From Mycobacteriales bacterium (lineage in GTDB: Bacteria; Actinomycetota; Actinomycetes; Mycobacteriales; SCTD01), in the NCBI GenBank assembly GCA_040902655.1, contig JBBDWV010000037.1, positions 20,585 to 84,584 on the forward strand: a stretch of 64,000 nucleotides of DNA, given 5' to 3'. Both the position numbers and the translations under genes were made by a program. The notes under the pieces were generated by a model. That model was not told the origin of the DNA, searched no databases, and saw only the letters and a program-made list of their open reading frames with translations. This document shows positions 20,277-28,712 of this stretch, one piece after another (position 1 is the first letter of the stretch; each line of letters begins with the position of its first letter).

Positions 20277-20639
20277 CTAGTCCCACTCCAGACCGCCGCG
20301 ACGCCACACATAGGCGTACGCGACGAAGACGGTGCCGAGGAAGATCGCCATTTCGACGAGGCCGAACAGGCCGAGCTGGTCGAAGGCGACCGCCCACGGG
20401 ATGAGGAAGATCATCTCGATGTCGAAAACGATGAAGAGCATCGCGGTCAGATAGAACTTGACCGGGAAGCGACCGCCGCCCATGGGCTGCGGCGTCGGCT
20501 CGATGCCGCACTCGTAGGCGTCCAGCTTGGCCCGGTTGTAGCGCTTCGGGCCGAGCACTGCTGCGGCGCCGACCGAGCCGGCCGCGAAGGCCGTGGCGAG
20601 GACGAACAGCACCAGGATCGGCACGTAGTTGTCGAGCAC
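20277..20639 (-). CDS. nuoA: NADH-quinone oxidoreductase subunit A
   Basis: This 120-residue, three-helix membrane subunit opens the nuo operon. The conserved acidic segment KLDAYECGIEP and RFPVKFYLTAMLFIVFDIE are present. The GTG start follows a strong GAGGAGGAGGA sequence. Only 75 bp separate it from menJ upstream, with no obvious hairpin, so read-through from the menJ promoter is plausible. Confidence 0.96.
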   Translation of the reverse strand: MLDNYVPILVLFVLATAFAAGSVGAAAVLGPKRYNRAKLDAYECGIEPTPQPMGGGRFPVKFYLTAMLFIVFDIEMIFLIPWAVAFDQLGLFGLVEMAIFLGTVFVAYAYVWRRGGLEWD

Positions 20640-20714
20640 GCGCGCTGTCCTCCTCCTCGTGTCGTACGCCGGGACGTGGAGCCGCCGGTCAGCCTAGGGG
20701 CTCTCCAGGGATGC

Positions 20715-21989
20715 TCAGGCCGCGGGGGCCACCCGGGACAGGCCGTTGACGACGCGGTCCAGGGCGTCGCCTCCGCGCGGGTCGGTGAGGTTCGCGAGCA
20801 GCTTCAGGGTGAACTTCATCAGCAGCGGCCGCGGCAGCCCGTGCCGGGTCGCCAGCGCCATGACCTGCGGGTGACCGATGAGGTGCACGAAGATCCGCCC
20901 GAGCGTGAAGTAGCCGCCGTAGACCGCCTTGAGCTGGTCCGGGTAGGCCTGCAGCGCGCGCTCCCGGCCGGCGCCCTCGGGCCGGGCGAGGGCCTGGACC
21001 GCCACCTCGGCGGCGAGCAGCCCGGACTCCATGGCGTAGGCGATGCCCTCGCCGTTGAAGGGGTTGACCGCGCCGCCGGCGTCGCCCACGAGCAGGACGC
21101 CGCGGCTGTAGTGGGGGGTGCGGTTGAAGCCCATGGGGAGCGCTCCGCCGCGGACCGGGCCGACCGCGTGCTCCTCGTCGAACTGCCACGTCCCGGGCAT
21201 GCCGCCGGTCCAGCGGGCCAGCAGCTCCTTGTAGTCGGTCTTCTGCCAGGCGTTGGTGGTGTTGAGAATGCCGAGCCCGACGTTGCTCGTGCCGTCGCCG
21301 ACGCCGAAGACCCAGCCGTAGCCGGGCAGCAGGCTGCCGTCCTCGCCGCGCAGCTCGAGCCAGGACTCGAGCATGTCGTCGTCGTGCCGCGGGCTGGAGA
21401 AGTAGCGGCGCACCGCCACCCCCATCGGCCGGTCGTCACGCTTGGCGATGCCGAGGGAGAGCGCGAGCCGCGCGCTGCTGCCGTCTGCGGCGATCACCAG
21501 GGGTGCCCGGACCTCCTGCTCCAGCTTCTCGGGACCGACCTTTGCCCGCACACCCACCACCCGGTCGGCGGCGTCCAGCACGGGGCCGGTGACGGTGGTC
21601 TGCTCCTGCAGTCGCGCGCCGACCTTCTGTGCCGTGCGGGCGAGCAGCTCGTCGAAGTCCAGCCGCGGACGCACCAGGCCGTAGTCGGGGAAGCTGGCCA
21701 GCTCCGGCCACGGCAGCTCGAGGCGCATGCCGCCACCGATGATGCGCAGGCCGCGGTTGCGCAGGAAGCCGTTGCTCTCCCCGGTGTCGATGCCCAGCTG
21801 CACCAGGCTCTTGACGGCACGCGGGGTGAGGCCGTCGCCGCAGACCTTCTCCCGCGGGAAGCTGGTCTTCTCGAGCAGCAGCACGTCCAGCCCGGCCTGC
21901 GCGAGCGCGTGAGCGGCGGCGCTGCCACCGGGACCGGCCCCGACGACGATGACGTCGGCGTCCTGCCGGACTCCCGTCTGCGTGCCCAC
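20715..21989 (-). CDS. menJ: Geranylgeranyl reductase family FAD protein, probable menaquinone reductase
   Basis: The 424-residue flavoprotein has an N-terminal FAD-binding motif GAGPGGS at residues 17-23 and the family sequence EKTSFPREKVCGDGLTPRAV. A second FAD motif LVGDAGGAVNPFNGEGI lies past the middle. MenJ in mycobacteria saturates one isoprene unit of the menaquinone tail. Its place between menG and nuoA supports that role. The GTG at 21989 follows GGGAGGGG and is preferred over an upstream in-frame ATG that would begin inside the promoter/operator. A Rex-type palindrome lies 18 bp upstream. Confidence 0.88.
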   Translation of the reverse strand: MGTQTGVRQDADVIVVGAGPGGSAAAHALAQAGLDVLLLEKTSFPREKVCGDGLTPRAVKSLVQLGIDTGESNGFLRNRGLRIIGGGMRLELPWPELASFPDYGLVRPRLDFDELLARTAQKVGARLQEQTTVTGPVLDAADRVVGVRAKVGPEKLEQEVRAPLVIAADGSSARLALSLGIAKRDDRPMGVAVRRYFSSPRHDDDMLESWLELRGEDGSLLPGYGWVFGVGDGTSNVGLGILNTTNAWQKTDYKELLARWTGGMPGTWQFDEEHAVGPVRGGALPMGFNRTPHYSRGVLLVGDAGGAVNPFNGEGIAYAMESGLLAAEVAVQALARPEGAGRERALQAYPDQLKAVYGGYFTLGRIFVHLIGHPQVMALATRHGLPRPLLMKFTLKLLANLTDPRGGDALDRVVNGLSRVAPAA

Positions 21990-22006
21990 CGCAGCCCCTC
22001 CCGGAC

Positions 22007-22024
22007 TCGTGAAAACTTTCACAT
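22007..22024 (-). promoter_or_regulatory. Candidate Rex operator upstream of menJ
   Basis: TCGTGAAAACTTTCACAT matches the Rex operator form TTGTGAA-N4-TTCACAA at 12 of 14 defined positions, with a perfect inner GTGAA/TTCAC pair. On the minus strand it lies just downstream of a possible -10 (TAGACT, 22034-22039) and 18 bp before the menJ GTG, a sensible position for a repressor. Rex itself is encoded at 47445 in this window. Confidence 0.7.
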
Positions 22025-22073
22025 GAAGTGCGGAGTCTACGGCGTCCGGCACCTCTGCCGCCTGCCAGCGGTT

Positions 22074-22781
22074 TCAGGCGGGCCGACTGGCCCGGTGCAG
22101 CGCGACGATGCCGCCGGTGAGGTCGCGCCAGGCGACACTCGCCCAGCCGGCCCCCTGCAGCCGCCTGGCCAGCGCAGCCTGCGCAGGCCAGGCGCGGATG
22201 GATTCGGCGAGGTAGACGTAGGCCTCGGGATCGCTGCTCACCCGGCGCGCCACGGCCGGGAGCGCCCTCATGAGGTACTCGACGTAGACGGTGCGCAGCG
22301 GTGGCCACGTCGGGTGGCTGAACTCACAGACCACCAGCCGGCCCCCGGGCCGCGTGACCCGCCGCAGCTCGGCGAGAGCGAGGTCGATGTCACGGGTGTT
22401 GCGCAGCCCGAAGGCGATCGTCACGGCGTCGAAGGACGCGTCCGCGAACGGCAGTGCGAGCGCGTCACCGGCCACCAGCTCGACGCCGTCGTGCGCGGCC
22501 CGCTTGCCGACCCGGAGCATGCCGAGTGAGAAGTCGCAGCCCACCACGCGAGCGCCGCTCCGGGCCAGCGCCGCGCTGCTGGTGGCCGTCCCGGCGGCCA
22601 GGTCGAGCACCCGCTGACCCGGGGTCAGGTCGAGTGCCTGCGCAACCGCCCGGCGCCAACCGCGGTCCTGCCCGAGCGAGAGCACCGAGTTGGTGAGGTC
22701 GTAGCGGGCCGCCACCTGGTCGAACATGGCGGCCACCTCGGCCGGGTCCTTCTCGAGCGTCGCACGGGTCACGCCGACCAT
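22074..22781 (-). CDS. menG: Demethylmenaquinone methyltransferase
   Basis: This 235-residue UbiE/MenG-family SAM methyltransferase carries out the last step of menaquinone ring synthesis. Motifs: [21 protein letters not shown] at the N-terminus, the SAM-binding loop [12 protein letters not shown] near residue 60, and [20 protein letters not shown] with [14 protein letters not shown]. Length and start (ATG at 22781, then [10 protein letters not shown]) agree with mycobacterial members. It precedes menJ by 84 bp and faces the divergent peptide/oxygenase operon. Confidence 0.94.
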   Translation of the reverse strand: MVGVTRATLEKDPAEVAAMFDQVAARYDLTNSVLSLGQDRGWRRAVAQALDLTPGQRVLDLAAGTATSSAALARSGARVVGCDFSLGMLRVGKRAAHDGVELVAGDALALPFADASFDAVTIAFGLRNTRDIDLALAELRRVTRPGGRLVVCEFSHPTWPPLRTVYVEYLMRALPAVARRVSSDPEAYVYLAESIRAWPAQAALARRLQGAGWASVAWRDLTGGIVALHRASRPA

Positions 22782-22883
22782 TCTCGCAGGCGCGGCCGGG
22801 GCATGATCCGGCCTTCGCCGGGGAGGGGAGCCGCAGAGGGCGCGGGACCCCGCGTCGAACCCCCGTACTCCTGGAGGTCCGTC

Positions 22884-23090
22884 TTGACCACGCTTCGTGA
22901 TGAGGACATCACCACCACCGTCACCAACGCCCTCCCCGGCGGCGACGCCGACCAGAGCGACAGTCCGGGAGCCGACCCGGCGGGTGTCGACCCGGCCGGC
23001 ACCGACTCGGCCGGTGGGGACGCCGACCAGAGCGACAGGGGCGACGCCGACCAGAGCGACAAGGGCGACGCGGACTCCTCCGACAGCTGA
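22884..23090 (+). CDS. Small Asp-rich repeat peptide, candidate oxygenase substrate
   Basis: This 68-residue reading frame starts with TTG, 6 nt after GGAGG. The first 20 residues (to ALPGG) look leader-like. The rest is built from GDADQSD three times (near 20, 45 and 53), a degenerate GDADSSDS end and [11 protein letters not shown] spacers, giving a very acidic, Asp-dense peptide. It has no Cys and no membrane segment. The stop is five bases before the start of a JmjC/cupin oxygenase gene. I recognise no family. A precursor modified by the oxygenase is an inference. It could also be a disordered acidic protein. Confidence 0.6.
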   Translation: MTTLRDEDITTTVTNALPGGDADQSDSPGADPAGVDPAGTDSAGGDADQSDRGDADQSDKGDADSSDS

Positions 23091-23095
23091 GGTCG

Positions 23096-24286
23096 GTGTC
23101 CGCGCCGGGGTCGGCTCTGGCCCGCTGCACCTGCGTCGGGGCCGACGTCTTCGCGACCGAGCACTGGTCGCGTGCGCCGCTGTTGACGCGCGCGAAGCAG
23201 CTACCACGGAACTTCGACGACCTGCTCTCGGCTGACGACGTCGACGAACTGGTCGCGGAGCGCGCGCTGCGCTCGCCGTTCTTCCGTACCGTGCGCGAGG
23301 GTGCCGGCCTGCCGGCACCCACCCGCACGGTGACCGCCGGGGCCCGACGCCTCGGCGACCTGGTCGATCCCGAGGCGCTGGCCGCGCAGTACGCCGACGG
23401 CGCGACCCTGGTGCTCCAGGCGGTACATCGCCTGCACCCGCCGGTCGCGCGGTTCTGCCGTGACCTGGCCGGCGAGCTCGGCCATCCGACGCAGTGCAAC
23501 GCCTACCTCACGCCCGGGGGGCAGCACCAGGGCTTCGACTTCCACCACGACACCCACGACGTGTTCGTCCTGCAGGTCAGCGGTCGCAAGCGCTGGGTGG
23601 TGCACGAACCGGTCGTCCGGCTGCCGCTGTCCTCACAACCGCAGGCGGGCGCGCACCTCGTCCCCGAGGGCGCCGAGCCGCTGCTGGACGTCGAGCTGGA
23701 GGCCGGCGACGCCCTGTACCTGCCCCGCGGCTACGTCCATGCGGCGCTGACGACCGACGTCGACTCGGTGCACCTGACCGTCGGCGTGCTGTCCACGACC
23801 TGGTACGACGTCCTGACCGACGCCGTCGCGCTCGCCGGCCGTGAGCAGACCTTCCGCGAGGCGCTGCCGGTGCAGCCGGCCGCGCAGGTCGGCGAGCTGC
23901 TGCCGGCCTTCCTGCGCCGGGCCGCGCAGTGGCTGGAGCAGCTGCCGGTCGAGGAGGTCGGGCAGGCGGTCGCCGACCGGCTGGCCCGCTCGGTGCCGGT
24001 GGAGCCGGTCAGCCTGCTGGCGACCGCCGCGGCCGAGCGCGCCCTGGAGCCGCCCACCCCGCAGCGGCCCCCGGCGGGGCACGCGCCGGCGCTGCGCGTC
24101 GCGGACGGGTCGGCGGTGCTGACGGCGCCCGGGCGGACGCTGACGCTGCCCGCCTTCACCCTGCCGGCGCTGCGCCGGCTGTTGGCGCGGCCGTCGACGC
24201 CGGCGGAGCTGCCGGGGCTCGATGCGGACAGCGCGCTGGTCCTCTGTCGCCGGATGCTGCGCGAGGGGATCGTCCGGCCGGGCTGA
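23096..24286 (+). CDS. JmjC/cupin-type Fe(II)/2-oxoglutarate oxygenase
   Basis: The 396-residue protein resembles the ribosomal-oxygenase (cupin_4/JmjC) family. [11 protein letters not shown] is the usual N-terminal helix, and the core is [20 protein letters not shown] followed by VSGRKRW. Iron ligands are probably His150, Asp152 (H-x-D) and His215 in LPRGYVHAA. The C-terminal half is the dimerisation/winged-helix region. Known relatives hydroxylate Arg or His of ribosomal proteins or residues of natural-product peptides. Here the GTG start lies just after an Asp-repeat peptide gene, making that peptide the obvious candidate substrate. The direct target is unproven. Confidence 0.85.
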   Translation: MSAPGSALARCTCVGADVFATEHWSRAPLLTRAKQLPRNFDDLLSADDVDELVAERALRSPFFRTVREGAGLPAPTRTVTAGARRLGDLVDPEALAAQYADGATLVLQAVHRLHPPVARFCRDLAGELGHPTQCNAYLTPGGQHQGFDFHHDTHDVFVLQVSGRKRWVVHEPVVRLPLSSQPQAGAHLVPEGAEPLLDVELEAGDALYLPRGYVHAALTTDVDSVHLTVGVLSTTWYDVLTDAVALAGREQTFREALPVQPAAQVGELLPAFLRRAAQWLEQLPVEEVGQAVADRLARSVPVEPVSLLATAAAERALEPPTPQRPPAGHAPALRVADGSAVLTAPGRTLTLPAFTLPALRRLLARPSTPAELPGLDADSALVLCRRMLREGIVRPG

Positions 24287-24593
24287 GTGGGTGGCGGGGG
24301 CGCGGAGCCGGAGCTGGCCTCGGAGCCGGAGCTGGCGACCGGTCCGGGCGGCCATAGTCGTTGGGCCCGCCGCGGTGACTGTCCGGCCGTGCCGGCCGTG
24401 CCGGCCACCGGGGGCTCCGGGGGCTCCGGGGGCTCCGGGGGCTCCGGGGAAAGTCGTTGGGCCCGCCGCGGTGACTGTCCGGCCGTGCCGGCCACCCGGC
24501 GCGTACCGACACGCGGGTGTCTGGCGGCGTGCCTACCCTTGTCCACAGCAGCATCGCAAGCACGGACGGACCAGCCCGATCCGCGGCAGGCTC
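24287..24593. other. Repeat-rich intergenic region
   Basis: The 307 bp between the oxygenase and the HTH gene hold two direct copies of a 42-bp repeat and a run of a 9-bp repeat, listed separately. No gene is apparent. Confidence 0.7.
24356..24493. repeat. 42-bp direct repeat pair flanking a 9-bp tandem repeat
   Basis: Identical 42-bp copies at 24356-24397 and 24452-24493 each contain the dispersed CGCGGTGACTGTCCGG motif (24371-24386 and 24467-24482). Between them lie four tandem GGGGGCTCC units (about 24408-24447). Confidence 0.92.
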
Positions 24594-25415
24594 ATGGCCA
24601 TGCGCATTCCCGACCTTCTCCGCGATGCTCGACGACGTCACGGATTGTCCATCCGGGCGGCGGCTCTGCGGTGCCAGGTGCCGCGCAGTACGTGGGCCGG
24701 CTGGGAGAGCGGCCGTTCCGCCCTGGGCGCCGACCGTCTGGACGAGGTGCTGTCCGAGCTGGCGTTCGACCTACGCCTGATCGACCGCGTACCGGAGCCA
24801 CCGGGAGAGCAAGCAGTGCGTCGTCATCTGCATCAGAGCCTGACGCAACGGGCATGTGCCGCGCTCGGGGAGCAGGTGCCGGTCACGCTCGCGGCGTGCC
24901 GAGAGGCACCTCGTCTCCTGACGGGCGCGGCGGCCGTGGGCGTTTGGGTGCCGTACGCCGTGACGCGGGGTCCCCTCCCCCTGCCGCGGGTGCCCGTGGC
25001 GCCCGACGTCCGTGGCCAGGTGAAAGCCTCCGGGCTGGTCGCAGTGTGCCTGGCGCTTGCGACGATCCGGTCGCGGGCGGCACAAGCCTTCGTGCCCACG
25101 CCGGCCGCCCTCGTGTCCGACGGTCACGCCGAGCGCTGGCCGCAGTTGCTGACCAGCGTCCGGCTGCTGGCCCACGAGGGGCCGCGCGACGCGGGCGGAC
25201 GCCGGCTGCCTGCACACCGCGACCCGGACGAGGACCGGGAGGTGCGAGATCTGGCGATGACCCTGACCTGGGGCGGTCGTGGTGCGGCACTGGTCGCGTC
25301 GGAGGACAGTCGAGGCTGGCGTCTGGGAGCCCCCGCCACCCTGGACGAGGCGCTGCTCCGGCAGGGTCTTCCCGCGCGCAATGCCTCCCGACGCCCCGGG
25401 CGGCCGCGCTACTGA
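24594..25415 (+). CDS. XRE-type helix-turn-helix protein
   Basis: The product is 273 residues. Residues 5-60 form a helix-turn-helix of the Cro/CI type (IPDLLRDARRRHGLSIRAAA, then VPRSTWAGWESGRSALGADR). The remaining 210 residues are Ala/Arg-rich with no family I recognise. Starts at 24594 and 24600 are both ATG, and the ribosome binding site (GGCAGG) is weak. It is flanked on both sides by repeats carrying the dispersed 16-bp motif, and its neighbours have no shared function, so it may be accessory. It is probably a DNA-binding regulator; its target is unknown. Confidence 0.75.
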   Translation: MAMRIPDLLRDARRRHGLSIRAAALRCQVPRSTWAGWESGRSALGADRLDEVLSELAFDLRLIDRVPEPPGEQAVRRHLHQSLTQRACAALGEQVPVTLAACREAPRLLTGAAAVGVWVPYAVTRGPLPLPRVPVAPDVRGQVKASGLVAVCLALATIRSRAAQAFVPTPAALVSDGHAERWPQLLTSVRLLAHEGPRDAGGRRLPAHRDPDEDREVRDLAMTLTWGGRGAALVASEDSRGWRLGAPATLDEALLRQGLPARNASRRPGRPRY

Positions 25416-25642
25416 GCCGCCCGGCCGGACGCTCGGGCCCAGCCGTTCGGCTCGGCCCCTACGGCCGGCCGCGTCCGACTCGCGGGCAGGCACAGGTCCA
25501 AGCAGGCGATGCCAGACCAGGTTGTCGACCAGGCCGGACAGTCACCGCGACGCGCACATCGAATATGTGCCGCCCGCGCCGGGACATCCCATGCTGCCGC
25601 ACATTCCCCCTCAGTGCCTCAGTGCCTCAGTGCCTCAGTGCC
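25416..25642. other. Intergenic region between convergent HTH gene and menA
   Basis: It contains one minus-strand copy of the dispersed motif (25534-25549) and leads into an octamer repeat that touches the menA stop codon. No gene is seen. Confidence 0.6.
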
Positions 25643-25648
25643 TCAGCG
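25609..25648. repeat. 8-bp tandem repeat overlapping the menA stop
   Basis: CCTCAGTG is repeated four times followed by CCTCAGCG. The TCA of the last unit is the reverse complement of the menA TGA stop, so unit gain or loss would move the stop neighbourhood. Confidence 0.9.
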
Positions 25649-26527
25649 TCCGACGGTGGGCGCGAGGGCAAGTCCGATCGCCAGGAGCGCGGCGTAGGCC
25701 AGTTGGAGCCGCCCCGTGCCGGCGAGGACCGGGACGAGGTCGCGGCCGGTGACGCCGTCGCGTACCCGCCGGACTGGGCTGACCGCCAGCGGCAGCGCCA
25801 GCAACGCGAGCAGCGCCCAGGGCGTCACCAGCGCCAGTGCCGGCAGTACGGCGAAGGCGAGGACCACCAGCGCGAGGTAGAGCAGGCGGGTCCGGCGGTC
25901 GCCGAGCCGTACCGCGAGGGTGCGCTTGCCGGCGGCCGCGTCGGTCGGGATGTCACGCAGGTTGTTGGTCACGAGGATCGCGCAGGCCAGCGCCCCACAG
26001 GCGACGCCACCCAGCAGCGACGCGAGGATGAACCGTTCCGCCTGCACGAAGGTCGTGCCGAGCACGGCCACCAGCCCGAAGAAGACAAAGACCGACACCT
26101 CGCCGAAGCCGTGGTAGCCGTACGGCGAGGCCGTGCCGGTGTAGCCCCAGGCCGCGGCGATCATCAACAGGCCGAGCGGCAACAGCCACAGCGTCGTGAG
26201 GAACGCCAAGACCAGCCCGGCGGTGGCCGCGACCGCGAAGCAGGCGACCGCCACTGCCTTGACCGCCTGCGGTGGCGCGACGCCGGAGCCCACCAGCCGG
26301 AGCGGCCCCACCCGGTCGTCGTCGGTGCCGCGGACCCCGTCGCTGTAGTCGTTCGCGTAGTTCACCGCCACCTGCAACGCGAGCGCGACGACGAGAGCGA
26401 GTAGCGCCCGCACCGGACGGAAGGACCCGGCCAGATCGGCGGCCCCGGAGCCGACGAGCACCGGCGCGAGGGCGGCCGGGAGAGTACGGGGCCGCGCGCC
26501 CTGCAGCCAGTGCGCAGCGGATGTCAC
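25643..26527 (-). CDS. menA: 1,4-dihydroxy-2-naphthoate polyprenyltransferase
   Basis: The 294-residue UbiA-family membrane prenyltransferase has about eight or nine helices. The first Asp-rich prenyl-diphosphate motif NYANDYSDGVRGTDDD lies near residue 57, and a second conserved region contains NNLRDIPTDAAAGKRTLAVRLG. It attaches the polyprenyl chain to DHNA in the membrane. The GTG start follows GGGGAGG. It lies 34 bp after menE and is likely co-transcribed with menB and menE. Confidence 0.95.
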   Translation of the reverse strand: MTSAAHWLQGARPRTLPAALAPVLVGSGAADLAGSFRPVRALLALVVALALQVAVNYANDYSDGVRGTDDDRVGPLRLVGSGVAPPQAVKAVAVACFAVAATAGLVLAFLTTLWLLPLGLLMIAAAWGYTGTASPYGYHGFGEVSVFVFFGLVAVLGTTFVQAERFILASLLGGVACGALACAILVTNNLRDIPTDAAAGKRTLAVRLGDRRTRLLYLALVVLAFAVLPALALVTPWALLALLALPLAVSPVRRVRDGVTGRDLVPVLAGTGRLQLAYAALLAIGLALAPTVGR

Positions 26528-26561
26528 CGAGCCAGCCTCCCCGCCACCAGCACGGGCGACG

Positions 26562-27668
26562 TCACCGGGCCAACCTGCTCCGGTCGATCTTGCCGGAGGG
26601 CAGCAGCGGCAGCACGTCCACCACCCGCAACCGGCGCGGAGCGGCCACCCGCGACAGTCGCGTCGCGACGTGATCGCGGGCCTGCTCGAGCGTCAGCGAG
26701 GCCCCCGGACGAAGCACGACGGCCGCGAGTATGTGCGCGCCCCACTCGGGGTCCGGACAGCCGATCACAGCAACCTCGGCCACCGCCGGGTGCTCGGCCA
26801 GCGCCGCCTCGACAGTGGCCGGGGCCACCTTCTCCCCGCCGGTGACGATGACGTCGTCGGCCCGGCCGAGCACGAACAGCCGCCCGTCGGAGGCCAGCTC
26901 GCCGACGTCGGCCGTCGTGAACGTGTCGCCGGTGAAGGCCGCTGCCGTCAGGTCGGGACGCAGCCGGTAGCCGCGGGCGACGACCGGTCCGGACAGTCGG
27001 ATCCGGTCGGCGACCGGTCCGGACGGTCGGATCCCGCCGATCTCGACCGTCACCCCCGGCAGCGGCACTCCGTCGTAGACACAGCCGCCGCTGGTCTCGG
27101 ACATGCCGTACGTCGTCACGACCCGCACGCCGGCCGCCCTCGCCCGGTCCAGCAGTGCGGGCGGGACCGCGGCACCGCCGAGCAGCACCGCGTCGTAGTC
27201 CCGCAGTGCCGGGCTGTCGACGAGCCGGGACAGCTGGGTCGGGACCAGGGAGACGTAACGCCGGTGACCGGTCAGGCGGGCGGTCGCTGTCTCGAACGAC
27301 GGGACCGTGGTCGGTCCGTCCAGGATCACGGGCGTGGTGCCGGCGAGCAGCGAGCGGACCAGTACCTGCAGTCCGCCGACATGCGTCGTCGGGAGGGCGA
27401 GCAGCCAGCAGCCAGGTCCGCCGAGGTGCTCGGCCGTCGCCGCGGCCGAGGCGGCCAGGTTGTCCGTGGTGAGCAGGACGCCCTTCGGCTCGCCCGTCGA
27501 GCCCGAGGTCGGCACCACCAGCGCGACGTCGTCGTGCTCGAGCGGCTCGTCCGGCCGGAGCGTGGCGAGCACCCGCGGGTCGGTCGACGGCAGCAGCGCG
27601 GGGCCGGTGCCGTCGAGGGCGGCCGCCAGCCGCTGGAGGGTGGCCGGCGCAGCAAGCAGCCGGCGCAC
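26562..27668 (-). CDS. menE: o-Succinylbenzoate-CoA ligase
   Basis: The 368-residue AMP-forming acyl-CoA ligase is shorter than generic members, as is usual for actinobacterial MenE. The adenylation motif VVPTSGSTGEPKGVLLT lies near residue 56, followed by TTYGMSETSGGCVYDG. LASDGRLFVLGRADDVIVTGG and the C-terminal catalytic Lys region LLPSGKIDRSRL are also present. It activates o-succinylbenzoate to its CoA ester for MenB. The GTG at 27668 follows GGAGGG at a normal distance. Confidence 0.93.
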   Translation of the reverse strand: MRRLLAAPATLQRLAAALDGTGPALLPSTDPRVLATLRPDEPLEHDDVALVVPTSGSTGEPKGVLLTTDNLAASAAATAEHLGGPGCWLLALPTTHVGGLQVLVRSLLAGTTPVILDGPTTVPSFETATARLTGHRRYVSLVPTQLSRLVDSPALRDYDAVLLGGAAVPPALLDRARAAGVRVVTTYGMSETSGGCVYDGVPLPGVTVEIGGIRPSGPVADRIRLSGPVVARGYRLRPDLTAAAFTGDTFTTADVGELASDGRLFVLGRADDVIVTGGEKVAPATVEAALAEHPAVAEVAVIGCPDPEWGAHILAAVVLRPGASLTLEQARDHVATRLSRVAAPRRLRVVDVLPLLPSGKIDRSRLAR

Positions 27669-27756
27669 TAGGCGCCCTCCGCCAGGAGCATCCGCGGGAG
27701 GCCCCGCAGGAGGACCCACGGGAGCAACCACGGGAGCAACCACGGGAGCAGCCGCA
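27669..27756. repeat. 12-bp repeat in the menB-menE spacer
   Basis: The spacer contains about three near-identical units of ACGGGAGCAACC (27718-27752). It holds no gene. The repeat lies directly before the menB stop on the plus-strand numbering. Confidence 0.75.
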
Positions 27757-28677
27757 TCAGAAGTAGTACGGGTAGGGGGCCCAGTCGGGGTCGCGCTTGT
27801 CGAGGAAGGCGTCGCGCCCCTCCACGGCCTCGTCGGTCATGTAGGCCAGTCGGGTGGCTTCGCCGGCGAAGACCTGCTGGCCGGCCATGCCGTCGTCCAC
27901 CGCGTTGAAGGCGAACTTCAACATCCGCTGCGACGTCGGGCTCTTGCGGCAGATCTGCTGGGCCCACTCGACCGCCGTGCGCTCGAGCTCGGCGTGCGGC
28001 ACGACCTGGTTGACCATGCCCATCCGGTGGGCGTCCTGCGCGCTGTGCTCTCCACCGAGGAAGAAGATCTCCCGGGCGAACTTCTGGCCGACCTGCCGGG
28101 CGAGGTAGGCCGAGCCGTAGCCGGCGTCGAAGCTGCCCACGTCGGCATCCGTCTGCTTGAAGCAGGCGTGCTCGGCGCTGGCCAGAGTCAGGTCGCAGAC
28201 GACGTGCAGGCTGTGCCCGCCACCGGCCGCCCAACCGGGGACGACGCAGAGAACGACCTTCGGCATGGTGCGGATCAGCCGCTGCACTTCGAGGATGTGC
28301 AACCGCCCGGCCCGGGCCGCGTCCACGGTGTCGGCCGTGTCGCCGCTGGCGTACTGGTAGCCCGAGCGCCCACGGATCCGCTGGTCCCCGCCGGAGCAGA
28401 ACGACCAGACGCCGTCCTTCGGTGACGGCCCGTTCCCCGTCAGCAGGATGCAGCCGACGTCGGCCGACATCCGGGCGTGGTCGAGAGTGCGGTAGAGCTC
28501 GTCGACGGTGCGGGGCCGGAACGCGTTGCGCACCTCGGGCCGGTCGAAGGCGATCCGGACGATCATGCCGTCGCGGCCGGGCGCGGTGTGCCGGTGGTAG
28601 GTGACGTCCTCCAGGTCGAACCCGGGCACCTCCCGCCATGCACCGGGATCGAACAGCTCTGAAACAGTGGCGGTCAC
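27757..28677 (-). CDS. menB: 1,4-dihydroxy-2-naphthoyl-CoA synthase
   Basis: The 306-residue crotonase-fold enzyme cyclises o-succinylbenzoyl-CoA. Family features are FDRPEVRNAFRPRTVDELY, the oxyanion region FCSGGDQRIRGRSGY, VPGWAAGGGHSLHVVCDLTLAS and the C-terminal FLDKRDPDWAPYPYYF. The GTG start lies 35 bp from the divergent menC TTG, so both promoters overlap in a short space. Confidence 0.96.
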   Translation of the reverse strand: MTATVSELFDPGAWREVPGFDLEDVTYHRHTAPGRDGMIVRIAFDRPEVRNAFRPRTVDELYRTLDHARMSADVGCILLTGNGPSPKDGVWSFCSGGDQRIRGRSGYQYASGDTADTVDAARAGRLHILEVQRLIRTMPKVVLCVVPGWAAGGGHSLHVVCDLTLASAEHACFKQTDADVGSFDAGYGSAYLARQVGQKFAREIFFLGGEHSAQDAHRMGMVNQVVPHAELERTAVEWAQQICRKSPTSQRMLKFAFNAVDDGMAGQQVFAGEATRLAYMTDEAVEGRDAFLDKRDPDWAPYPYYF

Positions 28678-28712
28678 GCGCCGAGACTAGGACGTCGACG
28701 AGGGGAGGCCGG

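Noticed and set aside
20640-20714. Rex operator directly in front of nuoA
   Set aside because: I searched the 75-bp menJ-nuoA gap by eye and found no GTGAA-N4-TTCAC palindrome. The only nearby site is upstream of menJ.
24356-24493. CRISPR-like array
   Set aside because: Only two long copies plus 9-bp tandem units; there are no regular unique spacers and no cas genes.
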